Shown: piece after piece, positions 56,830 to 64,000 of the stretch
Layout of the letters: the number at the start of each line of letters is the position of its first letter
Position numbering within the stretch: position 1 is the stretch's first letter
From: Actinosynnema pretiosum
GTDB taxonomy: Bacteria > Actinomycetota > Actinomycetes > Mycobacteriales > Pseudonocardiaceae
Assembly (NCBI RefSeq): GCF_024171695.1
Contig: NZ_JAMTCF010000014.1
Location: forward strand, 124,001 to 188,000
Direction of reading: 5' to 3'
Length of the DNA stretch: 64,000 bases
Made by a program: the position numbers and the translations under genes
Notes under the pieces: generated by a model
Databases searched by the model: none
What the model was told of the DNA's origin: nothing
The model's input: only the letters and a program-made list of their open reading frames with translations

Positions 56830-57216
56830 ATGAACGGTCAGGACGGCTCCCTGCCCGTCACACGGACCAGCACTGCTCCCACGCCCGTGCTGTCCCCTCC
56901 TGCGGGCGGAATGGCCGACCCGGTCTGGGGTGCTGCGGGAGAGGCCAAAGCGACCGCAGGACGTACCTCGTACGCCGGACCATGCCCGGTATGCACCGAA
57001 ACTGTGTTGCTACCCGCCTCGCTGCGTGTGGGGAAGGCCATCATCTGCGGGAATCACGAACTGAGGTACCTAGGTACATGTGCGATGCCTACCTGCAATG
57101 CCAAGGTACTCGCCACCCCAGACATCGAAATTACCTGTCGTGGACGACGAAGGCACGCCCTCGAACTCGTCGAACGCGACATGCAGAGCGTACTGCGACT
57201 GCGTAAGACAGCTTGA
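56830..57216 (+). CDS. Small zinc-binding protein, unknown (128 aa)
   Basis: The C-terminal half has CPVC, IICGNH, CAMPTC and ITCRGRRRHALELVERDMQS, enough cysteine and histidine for a zinc knuckle. The first 45 residues are disordered and Pro/Thr-rich. The ribosome site before ATG 56830 is weak and codon bias is lower than in neighbours. It may be a recent acquisition. It is on the same strand as the kinase, 158 nt downstream. Confidence 0.55.
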   Translation: MNGQDGSLPVTRTSTAPTPVLSPPAGGMADPVWGAAGEAKATAGRTSYAGPCPVCTETVLLPASLRVGKAIICGNHELRYLGTCAMPTCNAKVLATPDIEITCRGRRRHALELVERDMQSVLRLRKTA

Positions 57217-57897
57217 TGATCCTGCACAAACTGGAATCCCTTCAGGCAGCTTCCGTTGGAAATGGAACGGGCAGCAACTCAGCGGCACCATCTCGGCACT
57301 GTGCTGTGAAGTAGTGGATGCCGTCGCCCCCGTCTAAAGGAATCGGCGCAGACCCAGGCCCACGACGGTCGAGCGCAGCGACAGCCCGAGGCACCACACA
57401 TGGACACATAATCTTCCTCGTTAGCGATGTCACGGTCGCGCCCCTTGTGGCCGCATCGGTGGTGGGGACAGCCGTCGGAGGAGTCATCGGCACCGATCTG
57501 TCCCTAGCCGAAGGCGTGTTCGGCGATGGTGTGGTTAACGCGCAGTCGCTTCTTACGCTCGTTGAGGCGGTGTATCGGCCTTGCGGGTCATGCTCGTCTG
57601 CCCCTGAGGTCTCCGGCACGCCCCACGCCCCACGCCAGCGGAAAGGGACGCGGCGGCACGACTTTACTGCGACAAGGTCTGCTGCTCCCCGCGCCCGATG
57701 GCGGGTGGACCGCGCCCACCCGCCATCGGGCGCGGTCCACCACAAGGCCACCACCCCGCAACGTCGGCGGGGGCGTGGTCCCGCTTCGACACGAAGGTGC
57801 CTCGTCCTGTCCTGGACAGTCCCGCGAGCGAGTCGACGTCGGCGTCACCGGAGTAATGGCGACGCAGTCGCACGGCGGCGAGGCGTTGCGGGCCTGC
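57217..57897. other. Intergenic region with nested hairpins
   Basis: No gene is convincing in these 680 nt. The notable structure is at 57691-57741: two perfect stems that share bases, described separately. The remainder shows moderate GC and short unremarkable open frames. Confidence 0.4.
57691..57741. terminator. Overlapping alternative hairpins (18-bp and 14-bp perfect stems)
   Basis: Stem A pairs GCGCCCGATGGCGGGTGG (57691-57708) with 57716-57733 over a 7-nt loop. Stem B pairs GGTGGACCGCGCCC (57704-57717) with 57728-57741. They share sequence and cannot form together, like an attenuator or a bidirectional terminator. They lie between the zinc-binding gene and the convergent gene ending at 57898. 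Confidence 0.6.
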
Positions 57898-58545
57898 TCA
57901 GCTCCTTGCCTCCGCGCCACCGGCCCGGTCGAACACGGCGCGGCCAGCGCGGATCACGGTCAGGTCTTCGGGCCCGCAGCTGGCCCACAGGGCACCGAAG
58001 CTCGTGAGCCCGTCGTCAGGCGCGAACAGGGCGTCCAGGTCGACGGGCGCGGGCTCGTCGGCGGGTGCAGTGGGGCGGGGTGGCGGGTTGCCCGACACCA
58101 GGCGCAGTCGGGTGCAGCCGTCCGGGTCGACGTGCTCGACGGACTCGGCGAGGTAGGTGCGGGCGCCGACTCGTCTGGTGTCGGGGTGGTGCAGGACAAC
58201 GTCGCCGGGGCGCAGCGGGTACCACTGCTGGCTGATCAGCGGCGGTAACTGCGGCACCCGCCCCGCCGGAACGACGGCGTCGCTGGCGCAGGCGGGGCCT
58301 GCGGTGCGGGCCGCGTCCACCGCGTCGAGAAGGACACCGGCGGGGAGGACGTAGACGAGGTAGTCGCCCTTGCGTCCGAGCGCCGGTTCGGGGAGCGGGC
58401 GCGGCAGGTCCAGGACGGCATCCACCGCGTGGAGGACTGCGGCGACGTGCTCGGGAACCGCGCCCTCGACACGCAGCCGCAGCGGAGCGCGTTCCCGAGG
58501 TGTACGGGGCGCACGGGGGGTGTGCCTGCTTCTGCTCCTGGTCAT
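57898..58545 (-). CDS. Hypothetical protein (215 aa)
   Basis: The product starts with a basic, probably disordered leader and then has a globular body (RVEGAVPEHVAAVLHAVDAV, LDLPRPLPEPALGRKGDYLV, RPGDVVLHHPDTRRVG, LTVIRAGRAVFDRAGGAEAR). No family is recognised. GAGAGGTAGG stands before ATG 58545, partly inside the end of the upstream coiled-coil gene, so the two are likely one transcript. Confidence 0.65.
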   Translation of the reverse strand: MTRSRSRHTPRAPRTPRERAPLRLRVEGAVPEHVAAVLHAVDAVLDLPRPLPEPALGRKGDYLVYVLPAGVLLDAVDAARTAGPACASDAVVPAGRVPQLPPLISQQWYPLRPGDVVLHHPDTRRVGARTYLAESVEHVDPDGCTRLRLVSGNPPPRPTAPADEPAPVDLDALFAPDDGLTSFGALWASCGPEDLTVIRAGRAVFDRAGGAEARS

Positions 58546-58552
58546 CGGGTGC

Positions 58553-59760
58553 CTACCTCTCCGAGGTGATCGGCTCGTCGTCCGCGTCCGGTTCGCCCAG
58601 GGCCGCGGTGACCCGGTCGCGCAGCTGCGCGAGGTCGCCGTCCGGTCCGTTCGCGGCCAGGCTCGCGAGCAGCCTCTCGCGTAGGCGCCGCACCTCGACG
58701 GCGGCTCGCCAGTTGTGCTCGGCGTCGGCCTTGGCCGTGGCCAGCTCGGTGCTCAGTTCGACGATCGTCCCGGCCAACTCCCGCTCGGCGGCCTTGTGCT
58801 CGCCAGCGAACTGCCTGTGCTGGGCCTCCAGGGCCAGGGTGTGCGCCTCGCACAGGTCGTCCAGCTTCTTCTGCGCGGCGGTGGCCGCCTTCTCGGCCTG
58901 CTCCGTGGCGGTGGCGCGTTCGCGTTCGCGCTGGCCTTCGAGTTCGGTGATCTTCTCGCCCATCCTGTCGACCTGGGCGATGAGCTGGTTCTTGGCGCCG
59001 GTGAACTCACCGATGACGCCGACCTGGTCGGCATTGGTCTTGGTGGCCTCCTGCAACAGGGTGGACAGGTCGTCGGCCCGCTTTCTCCGGTCCGCTTCCC
59101 GCGTCGCCGCCGTCCGCGCGGCTGCCTTGGCCTCGTCGCGCTCCACCGGCGCCGCACCCCTGCCCCGACTGGCATAGGCGGCGGCCTCGTCGGCTGCCTT
59201 CTTGTCCTTGAGCGCCTGCTCGCGGGCTGCGTTGGCCTTCCGGGTCTCGCGGCGGGCCTGCTCGGCCTCAGCGGCGGCCAACTCAGCGTGGGCCAGGGCT
59301 TTGACGACCTCGCCGGTCAGGCGCTGGTCGAGCTGGGTGAGGTCACCGCGCATCGGGTCGAGCGCGGCGAACAGCGCCTCGACGGCAGTCCGCAGGTCGG
59401 TGTGGTGGCGGGCCTGGGTTGCGACGTCGAGGTCGGCCGTCGGGCCGGTGCCGCCGTAGGCGGCCAGCCACAGGTCGTGTACCTCGTCCAGGCGCTGGCA
59501 GGTGACCTCCTTGCCCCGGCAGTCCTGGCCCCGCACGGTCGCGCAGTGCCGCGGGTGCGGCCCCCCTCGGCTGGCGGGCCTGCGGTGGTGGCGCCAGCAG
59601 AACTCGCACAGCCGTTCGTCCGCCTGTGCTGCCTTCCGCCTCTCGTCGCCGCGCCGGAAGGCCAGCGGGGCGGGGGCGTGTTCGTCCCGCCCTCGGCGGT
59701 GCGGTCGTCGGCGTCGGTCGCGTCAGCGGTGTCGGTGTCGACGTGCTGCTGATCGCTCAT
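58553..59760 (-). CDS. Zinc-finger plus coiled-coil protein, frameshifted near the N-terminus
   Basis: From ATG 59760 (GAGGAACG upstream) the start MSDQQHVDTDTADATDADDR is natural. About residue 32 the coding signal shifts one nucleotide to the frame PAPLAFRRGDERRKAAQADE, LCEFCWRHHRRPASRGG, HPRHC, a zinc knuckle, and continues as a long coiled coil (EQARRETRKANAAREQALKD and beyond) to 58553. The main frame alone opens only at GTG 59536. The shift is at a C-rich run near 59665. Proteins of this kind, with a Cys finger and coiled coil, are common in actinomycete accessory elements and their role is unknown. Confidence 0.6.
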
Positions 59761-59862
59761 CGTTCCTCGGGTGACGTGGCGAATTCTCGGCAGGCCCGCC
59801 CCGGCCGGGTCGGTGATCTCGACGGGAGCGGGCGCGTCGGGCGAACCGGGCGGGCTTGCCCG

Positions 59863-60249
59863 CTACTCAGTGAAAGGGCGTGCCTCGAAGGGGTGTCCAT
59901 GCGTGTCGGTCCAGTGCTCCCGCCCCGTCGGCTGCCTGTCGGCGCGCCACTGGTCGCTCCAGGAGTTCATGGCGTGGTGGCCGCCGGGAGCCTGCGCCGG
60001 GCGCAGGATCGCCTCCGGCCAGAACTGCTCCAGCGGCACCTCGTAGCCCGACTCGGCCATGATCCTCACCCCCGACCGCTCCAGCAGGGCACGCCATGCC
60101 GCGCAGTCCACCAGCCCCTCGTCCGGGTGGGCGCGGAACAGGAACTCCCAGTGCGCCGATGCGCAGCCGATGTGCAGTCCCGTCTCGTGCCCGGCCCACC
60201 GCTCCACCGCCGCCAGACCCGTGTCCACCGCGTAGTAGCTGTAGCCCAT
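59863..60249 (-). CDS. Hypothetical protein (128 aa)
   Basis: It begins MGYSYYAVDTGLAAVERWAG and contains many Trp and His residues (HWEFLFRAHPDEGLVDCAAW, then EVPLEQFWPEAIL, PGGHHAMNSWSDQWRA). Coding pattern and the ribosome site (GAGGAG before ATG 60249) are good. There is no homology I can name. It seems intact, unlike several neighbours on both sides. Confidence 0.7.
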   Translation of the reverse strand: MGYSYYAVDTGLAAVERWAGHETGLHIGCASAHWEFLFRAHPDEGLVDCAAWRALLERSGVRIMAESGYEVPLEQFWPEAILRPAQAPGGHHAMNSWSDQWRADRQPTGREHWTDTHGHPFEARPFTE

Positions 60250-60392
60250 CGTCCGCCGCTCCTCTGTATCCGCTGTCGGTGTCGTGCGTCGGCTGCGCCA
60301 CCGCCCCGACCATGCCGGTCATCGCGGCAACCGCGCCGTGTGCGGCGGTGCCACCACGCTTCCCGCAGCCTCGCAGGGAGCATGGGCGTAGG

Positions 60393-60620
60393 TCATGTCC
60401 CCTCCGAGCGGAAGGTCTCGCCCGGCGACGCGAGGCGGCCCTCCGCACGCAGGAGGGCGGCCCGGTACTCCATGCCGCTCACCGCCCGCGCGAACCCGCT
60501 CTCTCGCTGCCCATCGACGCCCACTGCGCCGGGATGCCCGTCCAGGTGTGCCAGGCGTTCGCGCCTGCGCCGCGCACCGCCCGCCCGCTCACAAGCGGGC
60601 GTGCGCTCCCCGTAGTTCAC
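60393..60620 (-). CDS. Small basic protein (75 aa), coupled to the preceding gene
   Basis: GTG 60620 overlaps the TGA of the damaged PLD-like gene (GTGA) and AGGAG lies just upstream. It reads VNYGERTPACERAGGARRRR and ends LRAEGRLASPGETFRSEGT. It is rich in Arg and Gly with no recognised motif. Coupling and ribosome site are the evidence. If the upstream gene is truly frameshifted this gene may have lost efficient translation. Confidence 0.45.
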   Translation of the reverse strand: MNYGERTPACERAGGARRRRERLAHLDGHPGAVGVDGQRESGFARAVSGMEYRAALLRAEGRLASPGETFRSEGT

Positions 60621-61850
60621 GCGTTCTCCTGCAGCGGGCTCGTCCCGATGTCTGCCAGGTCTGCTAGAACGGCGTCGACCAGGGGATCCCGCCCACGCTA
60701 GGTAGGCGTGCCCCGGCGGGAGCGCGGGCAGCCCGTACCGGTCGTAGAGCGCCCGCGCCTTGGCGGTCGGGGTCTGCCGGTCCCGCTCCAGCAGTCCCGC
60801 AGCGCGGGCCACCGCGAGATGCTGCCCGATGGCGGCCTGGTCGCCGCGGATCAGGGTGCCTTCCTCGCGGCGAAAGACCAGGTCGCCTCCGAGGTGCCCG
60901 AGCCAGTCGAACGAGCTGTTGATCCAGGTGTCGCCGAAGATCAGGGCATGGGGGTGCTCGACCTCGGCGTGGGCTAGGGGCAGGTTGGGACAGCGGGACG
61001 CCAGGGTCTTCAGGCGCGTGACGGCCATGTTCTCGCGGTCCCTGTCCAGGGCGGTGAGCCCGTAGCCGATGTGCTCGGTGACGCCAGGTCGGCGCAGCAT
61101 GATCTCCACCTGTTCGACGAACTCCTCGGTCACCACGGCGTCGCGCACGTTCGAGGTGACCAGCCGGAACCGCTCGCTCGCCTGGCGCAGGGCGTGCAGG
61201 AGCAGTTCGCGGTGCTCGAAGACGGGCACGCTGCGCACGCTCAGCGCCTTCAGCTCGGCGCGTGCGGTGACGCTGTCGCGGGTCGCGGCCGAGACCGCCC
61301 GCCCGTCGTCGTCGGGCAGTTCGTGGGCTGGGATGGCGTCGACGCGGCGCTGCAGGACGCGGACGCTCTCGTGCGAGGCGCGGCGGGCACGCAGGTGCTC
61401 GGACAGATCGGGCTCGCCCAGTGGAGCGCGCACGCTGGTGCCCAGCTTGGCGGCGGCGCCGATCTCGGTCAGGACCTGGTCGTGGACGGTGCTGGTGGCG
61501 TCGATCACCAGGGTCAGGCGCACCTCGTCGAACTCGGCCGCAGCGTGGGCGAGCAGGACGACCGGCAAGTAGTGGCGCTTCTGGCGGGTGACCGCGTCGA
61601 TGGAGACGATCTCGCCCACGCTCGTGCCTGCGGGGGCGGAGGTACGGCGGGGAGGAGAGCAGGTCGTGCCCGGCGCGACGGGATTCCTCGACCAGGCGGT
61701 TGAGCACGCGCGCGGTGACCTCCTCGGCGGCGACCTCGTGGGTGCTGGCCTCGGGCAGGAGCACCAAGCTCCGGCCGGTGGCGGTGGCCCAGGCGATCAG
61801 CTTGCCGCAACTGTCCGCACCTCGTCACCCGTGCCCTCGGCGTTATGGTC
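60617..61850 (-). pseudogene. PLD-like domain protein gene with at least two frameshifts and a lost start
   Basis: Three frame segments make one protein. Near 61820-61640 the frame reads GKLIAWATATGRSLVLLPEA, TARVLNRLVEESRRAGHDLL. It then shifts at a C-rich run near 61630 to VGEIVSIDAVTRQKRHYLPV, RRPGVTEHIGYGLTALDRDR and HPHALIFGDTWINSSFDWLG, and shifts again near 60690 to DPLVDAVLADLADIGTSPLQ, ENA, stop at 60617-60619. IGYGL and SSFDWL resemble a phospholipase D-like fold, but HxK is not intact (HAL). The 5' end has a TGA in frame above GKLIAW and no start. Confidence 0.6.
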
Positions 61851-61992
61851 GCAATAACCCTCGCAGCGCGATGGCGAACACTTTCAATCCAGAAATAGTT
61901 TAGCGAGCATTATTGCGATCTGCTTGCGCAGCATCTGCCGGCCGTACCGGTTTACACGTTGGCCGCCACTCAAGGAGCACCGCAGGCTCCGA

Positions 61993-62119
61993 CCACCTGG
62001 TCGGTGGGACACGCACACTCTGCGGCGCCGCGGGGCTGTGGGGCAAGCCACCAAAAGAGATGGCTTGCCCCACAGCCCCGACGGCACCGCCTGCCGAGTG
62101 TGCCCCACCGACCAGGTGG
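61993..62119. repeat. 127-nt hairpin with two perfect stems
   Basis: An inner perfect 20-bp stem (62031-62050 with 62061-62080, loop CCAAAAGAGA), a middle GCACACTC/GAGTGTGC pairing (62013-62020 with 62096-62103) and an outer perfect 16-bp stem (CCACCTGGTCGGTGGG at 61993-62008 with 62104-62119) align as one long rod. No gene is inside. It might be a structured RNA, a miniature mobile element or a recombination or replication site. Confidence 0.7.
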
Positions 62120-62262
62120 CTTCGCCGAGCGGTTTGACTACGACATGTCATTCCTCATCGACTTGCAGACAAGTCGGCAATCCGATCAATCGCCTCCGCA
62201 GACGCAACCACCGAATCGAATCAACCGGGGCACTCCATTTCACACCGACCCGGAGAACGTTC

Positions 62263-62769
62263 ATGTCCCACACCCCACAGTCCGCCAGGATCGCCCCACC
62301 CGAGATCGTCGCCTCCATCGCCGCCGTCGTCGACTACAACTGGGACGCCGAGCAGGCCGACCACCAGGAGCAGTCTCCGCAGGACCGGCCCGGTCATGTC
62401 TTCAACGCGCTGACCGTCATCCGAGGCTGGCTCGACGCGGTCGACGACCTCACCCAGCTCCACGAGACTGCCAATACCGACGCGGACCGCCATCGCTAGC
62501 CCCTGACCCGCTTCTACCGCCGCAGTGAGCACACCTTCCGGGTGCAGATCGAACGCGACAGCTACAAGATGCAGTCCTTCGCGGTGGCCGAGGTGCTCGA
62601 CGCCGACCGCAAGTGATCGAACGTCGTGGGCAACGACTCATCGAACTGGTACGACAGCACCTCGCCCTGGAGTGGGAGGGGAACCGGAGGTCGCGAGCCC
62701 GGCTTCACGACGCTGCGGCGCCTCTCCGACGAGTTGGCGCACAAAGCATCAGTGATCGTGCCAGCCTGA
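62263..62769 (+). pseudogene. Gene of about 168 codons with in-frame TAG and TGA
   Basis: GGAGA precedes ATG 62263 and the frame reads SARIAPPEIVASIAAVVDYN, WDAEQADHQEQSPQDRPGHV, FNALTVIRGWLDAVDDLTQL. TAG at 62497-62499 interrupts, then the same frame continues PLTRFYRRSEHTFRVQIERD, SYKMQSFAVAEVLDADRK. TGA at 62614-62616 follows, and the frame goes on SNVVGNDSSNWYDSTSPWSG, FTTLRRLSDELAHKASVIVP to TGA at 62767-62769. All three parts have protein-like composition in one frame, which is unlikely by chance. The first 78 residues could still be translated. Confidence 0.6.
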
Positions 62770-63042
62770 CCTGCCCGGCTCACCCGGACACCACGCACAA
62801 GACCGCCTCAGCGGGACCCGTTCGACACCCCGGAGACCTGGGCGCCGTCGTGCCCGGTGGGGTGCCGCCCAGCGTGCTCCGCCGCGGTCGGGGTGTCCAG
62901 CAAAAAGCGCCGGACACTCCATCCCCTCGGCGGAGCCGCGCGGCAGGCGCGTCATCGGATCCGTTCGGTGGCCACAGCGCCCCGACATCCACTCGAATCT
63001 GCTTGCACATCAACACTTTCTCCTTCACATCAGAGCACTGTC
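62770..63042. other. Intergenic region between broken genes
   Basis: Open frames exist, but I see no ribosome site, family or consistent coding pattern. It may contain remnants of further genes. Confidence 0.3.
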
Positions 63043-63354
63043 ATGTCCACAACACATCGAACGAGAGCTATAACGACGACCACGAACGCCGCCGCCGAGC
63101 GCGACACCACCGTCAACATCGCCACCACCAACGACGCCATCGTCAACGACAACAGGGACATCGTCGAGCAGGTGGAGGTCACGGCCACGCCAAACCGAGC
63201 TCCGGATGGGACGCATACCTGCTGATCGACTGACTCCGGCATCCTCACCGGTCGAGCCGCCATCTGGCGTGTCCTGGCCGGAGACGACCTCGTCACCACT
63301 ACCAGTTCGCCCGTGGTGGCTGGCTGGCTGTTCTTCGGCTGGGCCAGTTCCTGA
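63043..63354 (+). pseudogene. Broken gene with Asn/Thr-rich N-terminus and compensating frameshifts
   Basis: ATG 63043 opens a polar Asn/Thr-rich segment (TTVNIATTNDAIVNDNRDIV, EQVEVTATP). The natural-looking continuation KPSSGWDAYLLID is one nucleotide out of frame, and the following TDSGILTGRAAIWRVLAGDD, LVTTTSSPVVAGWLFFGWAS is back in the first frame, ending TGA 63352-63354. As written, the first frame stops at TGA 63223-63225 after 60 residues. Two indels about 40 nt apart explain the pattern. No family is recognised. Confidence 0.5.
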
Positions 63355-63597
63355 AGTCCCGGCGCACCGGGGTTGCGCCACGGCGTTCCCCACACCCGCC
63401 TGTCTGGTAGGGCCTCGGCGCACGGTGCCGGGACCTGCTCGCGCGAACTCGCGGCGCGTCCCGCACCCGGCGGGGGCACCGCACTCTGCACCGGCGCCCC
63501 CCGCCGCAGCGAGTCGCACCGCCGGGGGGGGCGGCGGAGTAGCCCGGATGCGCTGATGGCACGGTTCCGATTCCCTCTATCCCACAAGGAGTTACGC

Positions 63598-63972
63598 ATG
63601 CCCACCATAGTCCCGGAGCTGCGTGATGTCGTCGGCTTCGTGCTGGAGCACGCCGACAAGAGCGCTCTGGAGAGCATCACGCAGGCGGTCAAGTCGCGCC
63701 ACGGCGTCCTGCGTGAGAAGTCTGCGGCCGAGGTCACCGAGAACGCGACGGTGACCATCCGCGACATTTCGCCGAAGTACCTCAACGGCCTGTCAGGCGT
63801 CGTGAAAAAGATCGTCCGCGGCCACGGCAAGCCGCACGCGACGGTGACCCTGGACAAGGTATCGACGGATACTTTGGCGTTCTCCTCGACCAAGTTCGGC
63901 CACCTCGCTGGCCGCGCCTCCTACGACCTGACCGGTGTGCCGCTGAGCTGCTGCGAGGTCGTCAAGGGCTGA
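63598..63972 (+). CDS. Hypothetical protein, intact (124 aa)
   Basis: AAGGAG stands 7 nt before ATG 63598. The product begins MPTIVPELRDVVGFVLEHAD and contains ITQAVKSRHGVLREKSAAEV, ATVTIRDISPKYLNGLSGVV, KKIVRGHGKPHATVTLDKVS and a C-terminal RASYDLTGVPLSCCEVV. It has a helical start and a beta-rich basic middle that could bind nucleic acid or peptide. No family is named. Less extreme GC and more Lys than neighbours are evident. Confidence 0.65.
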   Translation: MPTIVPELRDVVGFVLEHADKSALESITQAVKSRHGVLREKSAAEVTENATVTIRDISPKYLNGLSGVVKKIVRGHGKPHATVTLDKVSTDTLAFSSTKFGHLAGRASYDLTGVPLSCCEVVKG

Positions 63973-64000
63973 CTGCGGGCCCTGTTGTCCGCCTCACCCC

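Noticed and set aside
60394..60396. A 25-codon frame starting in the ATGA after the 75-aa gene
   Set aside because: It is very short and without a separate ribosome site. The overlap alone is not enough evidence.
9498..62499. Pyrrolysine or other amber recoding for the internal TAG codons
   Set aside because: No tRNA or synthetase is visible, the three genes are unrelated, and neighbouring genes carry other damage. Nonsense mutation is simpler. It is kept only as a testable alternative.
1..64000. Integrative conjugative element or prophage
   Set aside because: I see no integrase, relaxase, FtsK/TraB translocase, replication initiator, capsid or att-site duplication. Only small unknown genes recall such elements.

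Overview
The window is very GC-rich with strong G/C bias at third codon positions. It carries several gene families typical of actinomycetes: XRE/DUF5753 regulators with DUF397 partners, DUF3558 lipoproteins, DUF2332, GPP34, and XRE-TPR regulators. The DUF3558 lipoproteins point to the order Pseudonocardiales, for example an Actinosynnema/Saccharothrix/Lentzea-like organism; that placement is inferred from families only. I see no rRNA, tRNA, CRISPR array, integrase, transposase or conjugation ATPase. The stretch reads as an accessory, regulator-dense chromosomal region. It has two AT-richer patches (about 24.85-25.7 kb and 45.5-46.5 kb) and several decayed genes.

Layout. 0-3 kb: a minus-strand operon of small unknown proteins with a membrane-anchored, internally duplicated protein, bordered by copies of a distinctive palindrome (ACCCTAGAAAAACTAGGGT type). 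3-4.2 kb: an XRE-DUF5753/DUF397 pair with a 28-bp perfect palindrome upstream. 4.4-9.2 kb: small plus-strand genes, then a winged-helix/TPR-like protein coupled to an M3 metallopeptidase. 9.4-10.5 kb: two truncated genes meeting head to head, followed by an intact DUF397 gene. 10.7-21.9 kb: pentapeptide-repeat membrane protein, NUDIX hydrolase, three DUF3558 lipoproteins, a second winged-helix/TPR-like gene coupled to an XRE regulator, DUF2332, a permease-acetyltransferase fusion, and GPP34. 22-29 kb: TPR regulator, 2H phosphoesterase, an AT-rich XRE gene, and a split STAND-like operon (helical protein, winged-helix/TPR half, NB-ARC half). 29-37 kb: hydrolase, secreted S1 protease, membrane protein, and an XRE-TPR plus APH-like kinase pair. 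38-45 kb: a divergent XRE-TPR regulator facing a compact sugar-nucleotide operon (RmlC-like, RmlB-like, ATP-grasp, DegT aminotransferase, low-molecular-weight phosphatase) with a convergent MurG paralog. 45-54 kb: HNH endonuclease, ROK regulator, XRE regulator, a decayed STAND gene, a HAD/EPSP-synthase-like pair broken by an amber codon, and a second S1 protease. 54-57 kb: a second XRE-TPR plus APH-like kinase pair. 58-64 kb: a minus-strand set of unknown genes, many frameshifted, a 127-nt hairpin, and broken plus-strand genes.

How the genes may work together. Neighbouring genes often overlap by ATGA or GTGA, so many are translationally coupled two- to five-gene units. Three recurring designs stand out. 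First, separate C-terminal halves of STAND-type proteins (winged helix plus TPR-like, no ATPase) are each coupled to a different partner: a metallopeptidase, an XRE regulator, or an NB-ARC half whose P-loop lysine is arginine. Second, XRE-TPR regulators are coupled to APH-fold kinases, twice. Third, a sugar-nucleotide/ATP-grasp operon includes an epimerase homologue lacking its catalytic histidine. Many accessory genes carry in-frame TAG/TGA codons or 1-nt frameshifts. Real decay and assembly indels cannot be separated from the sequence alone.
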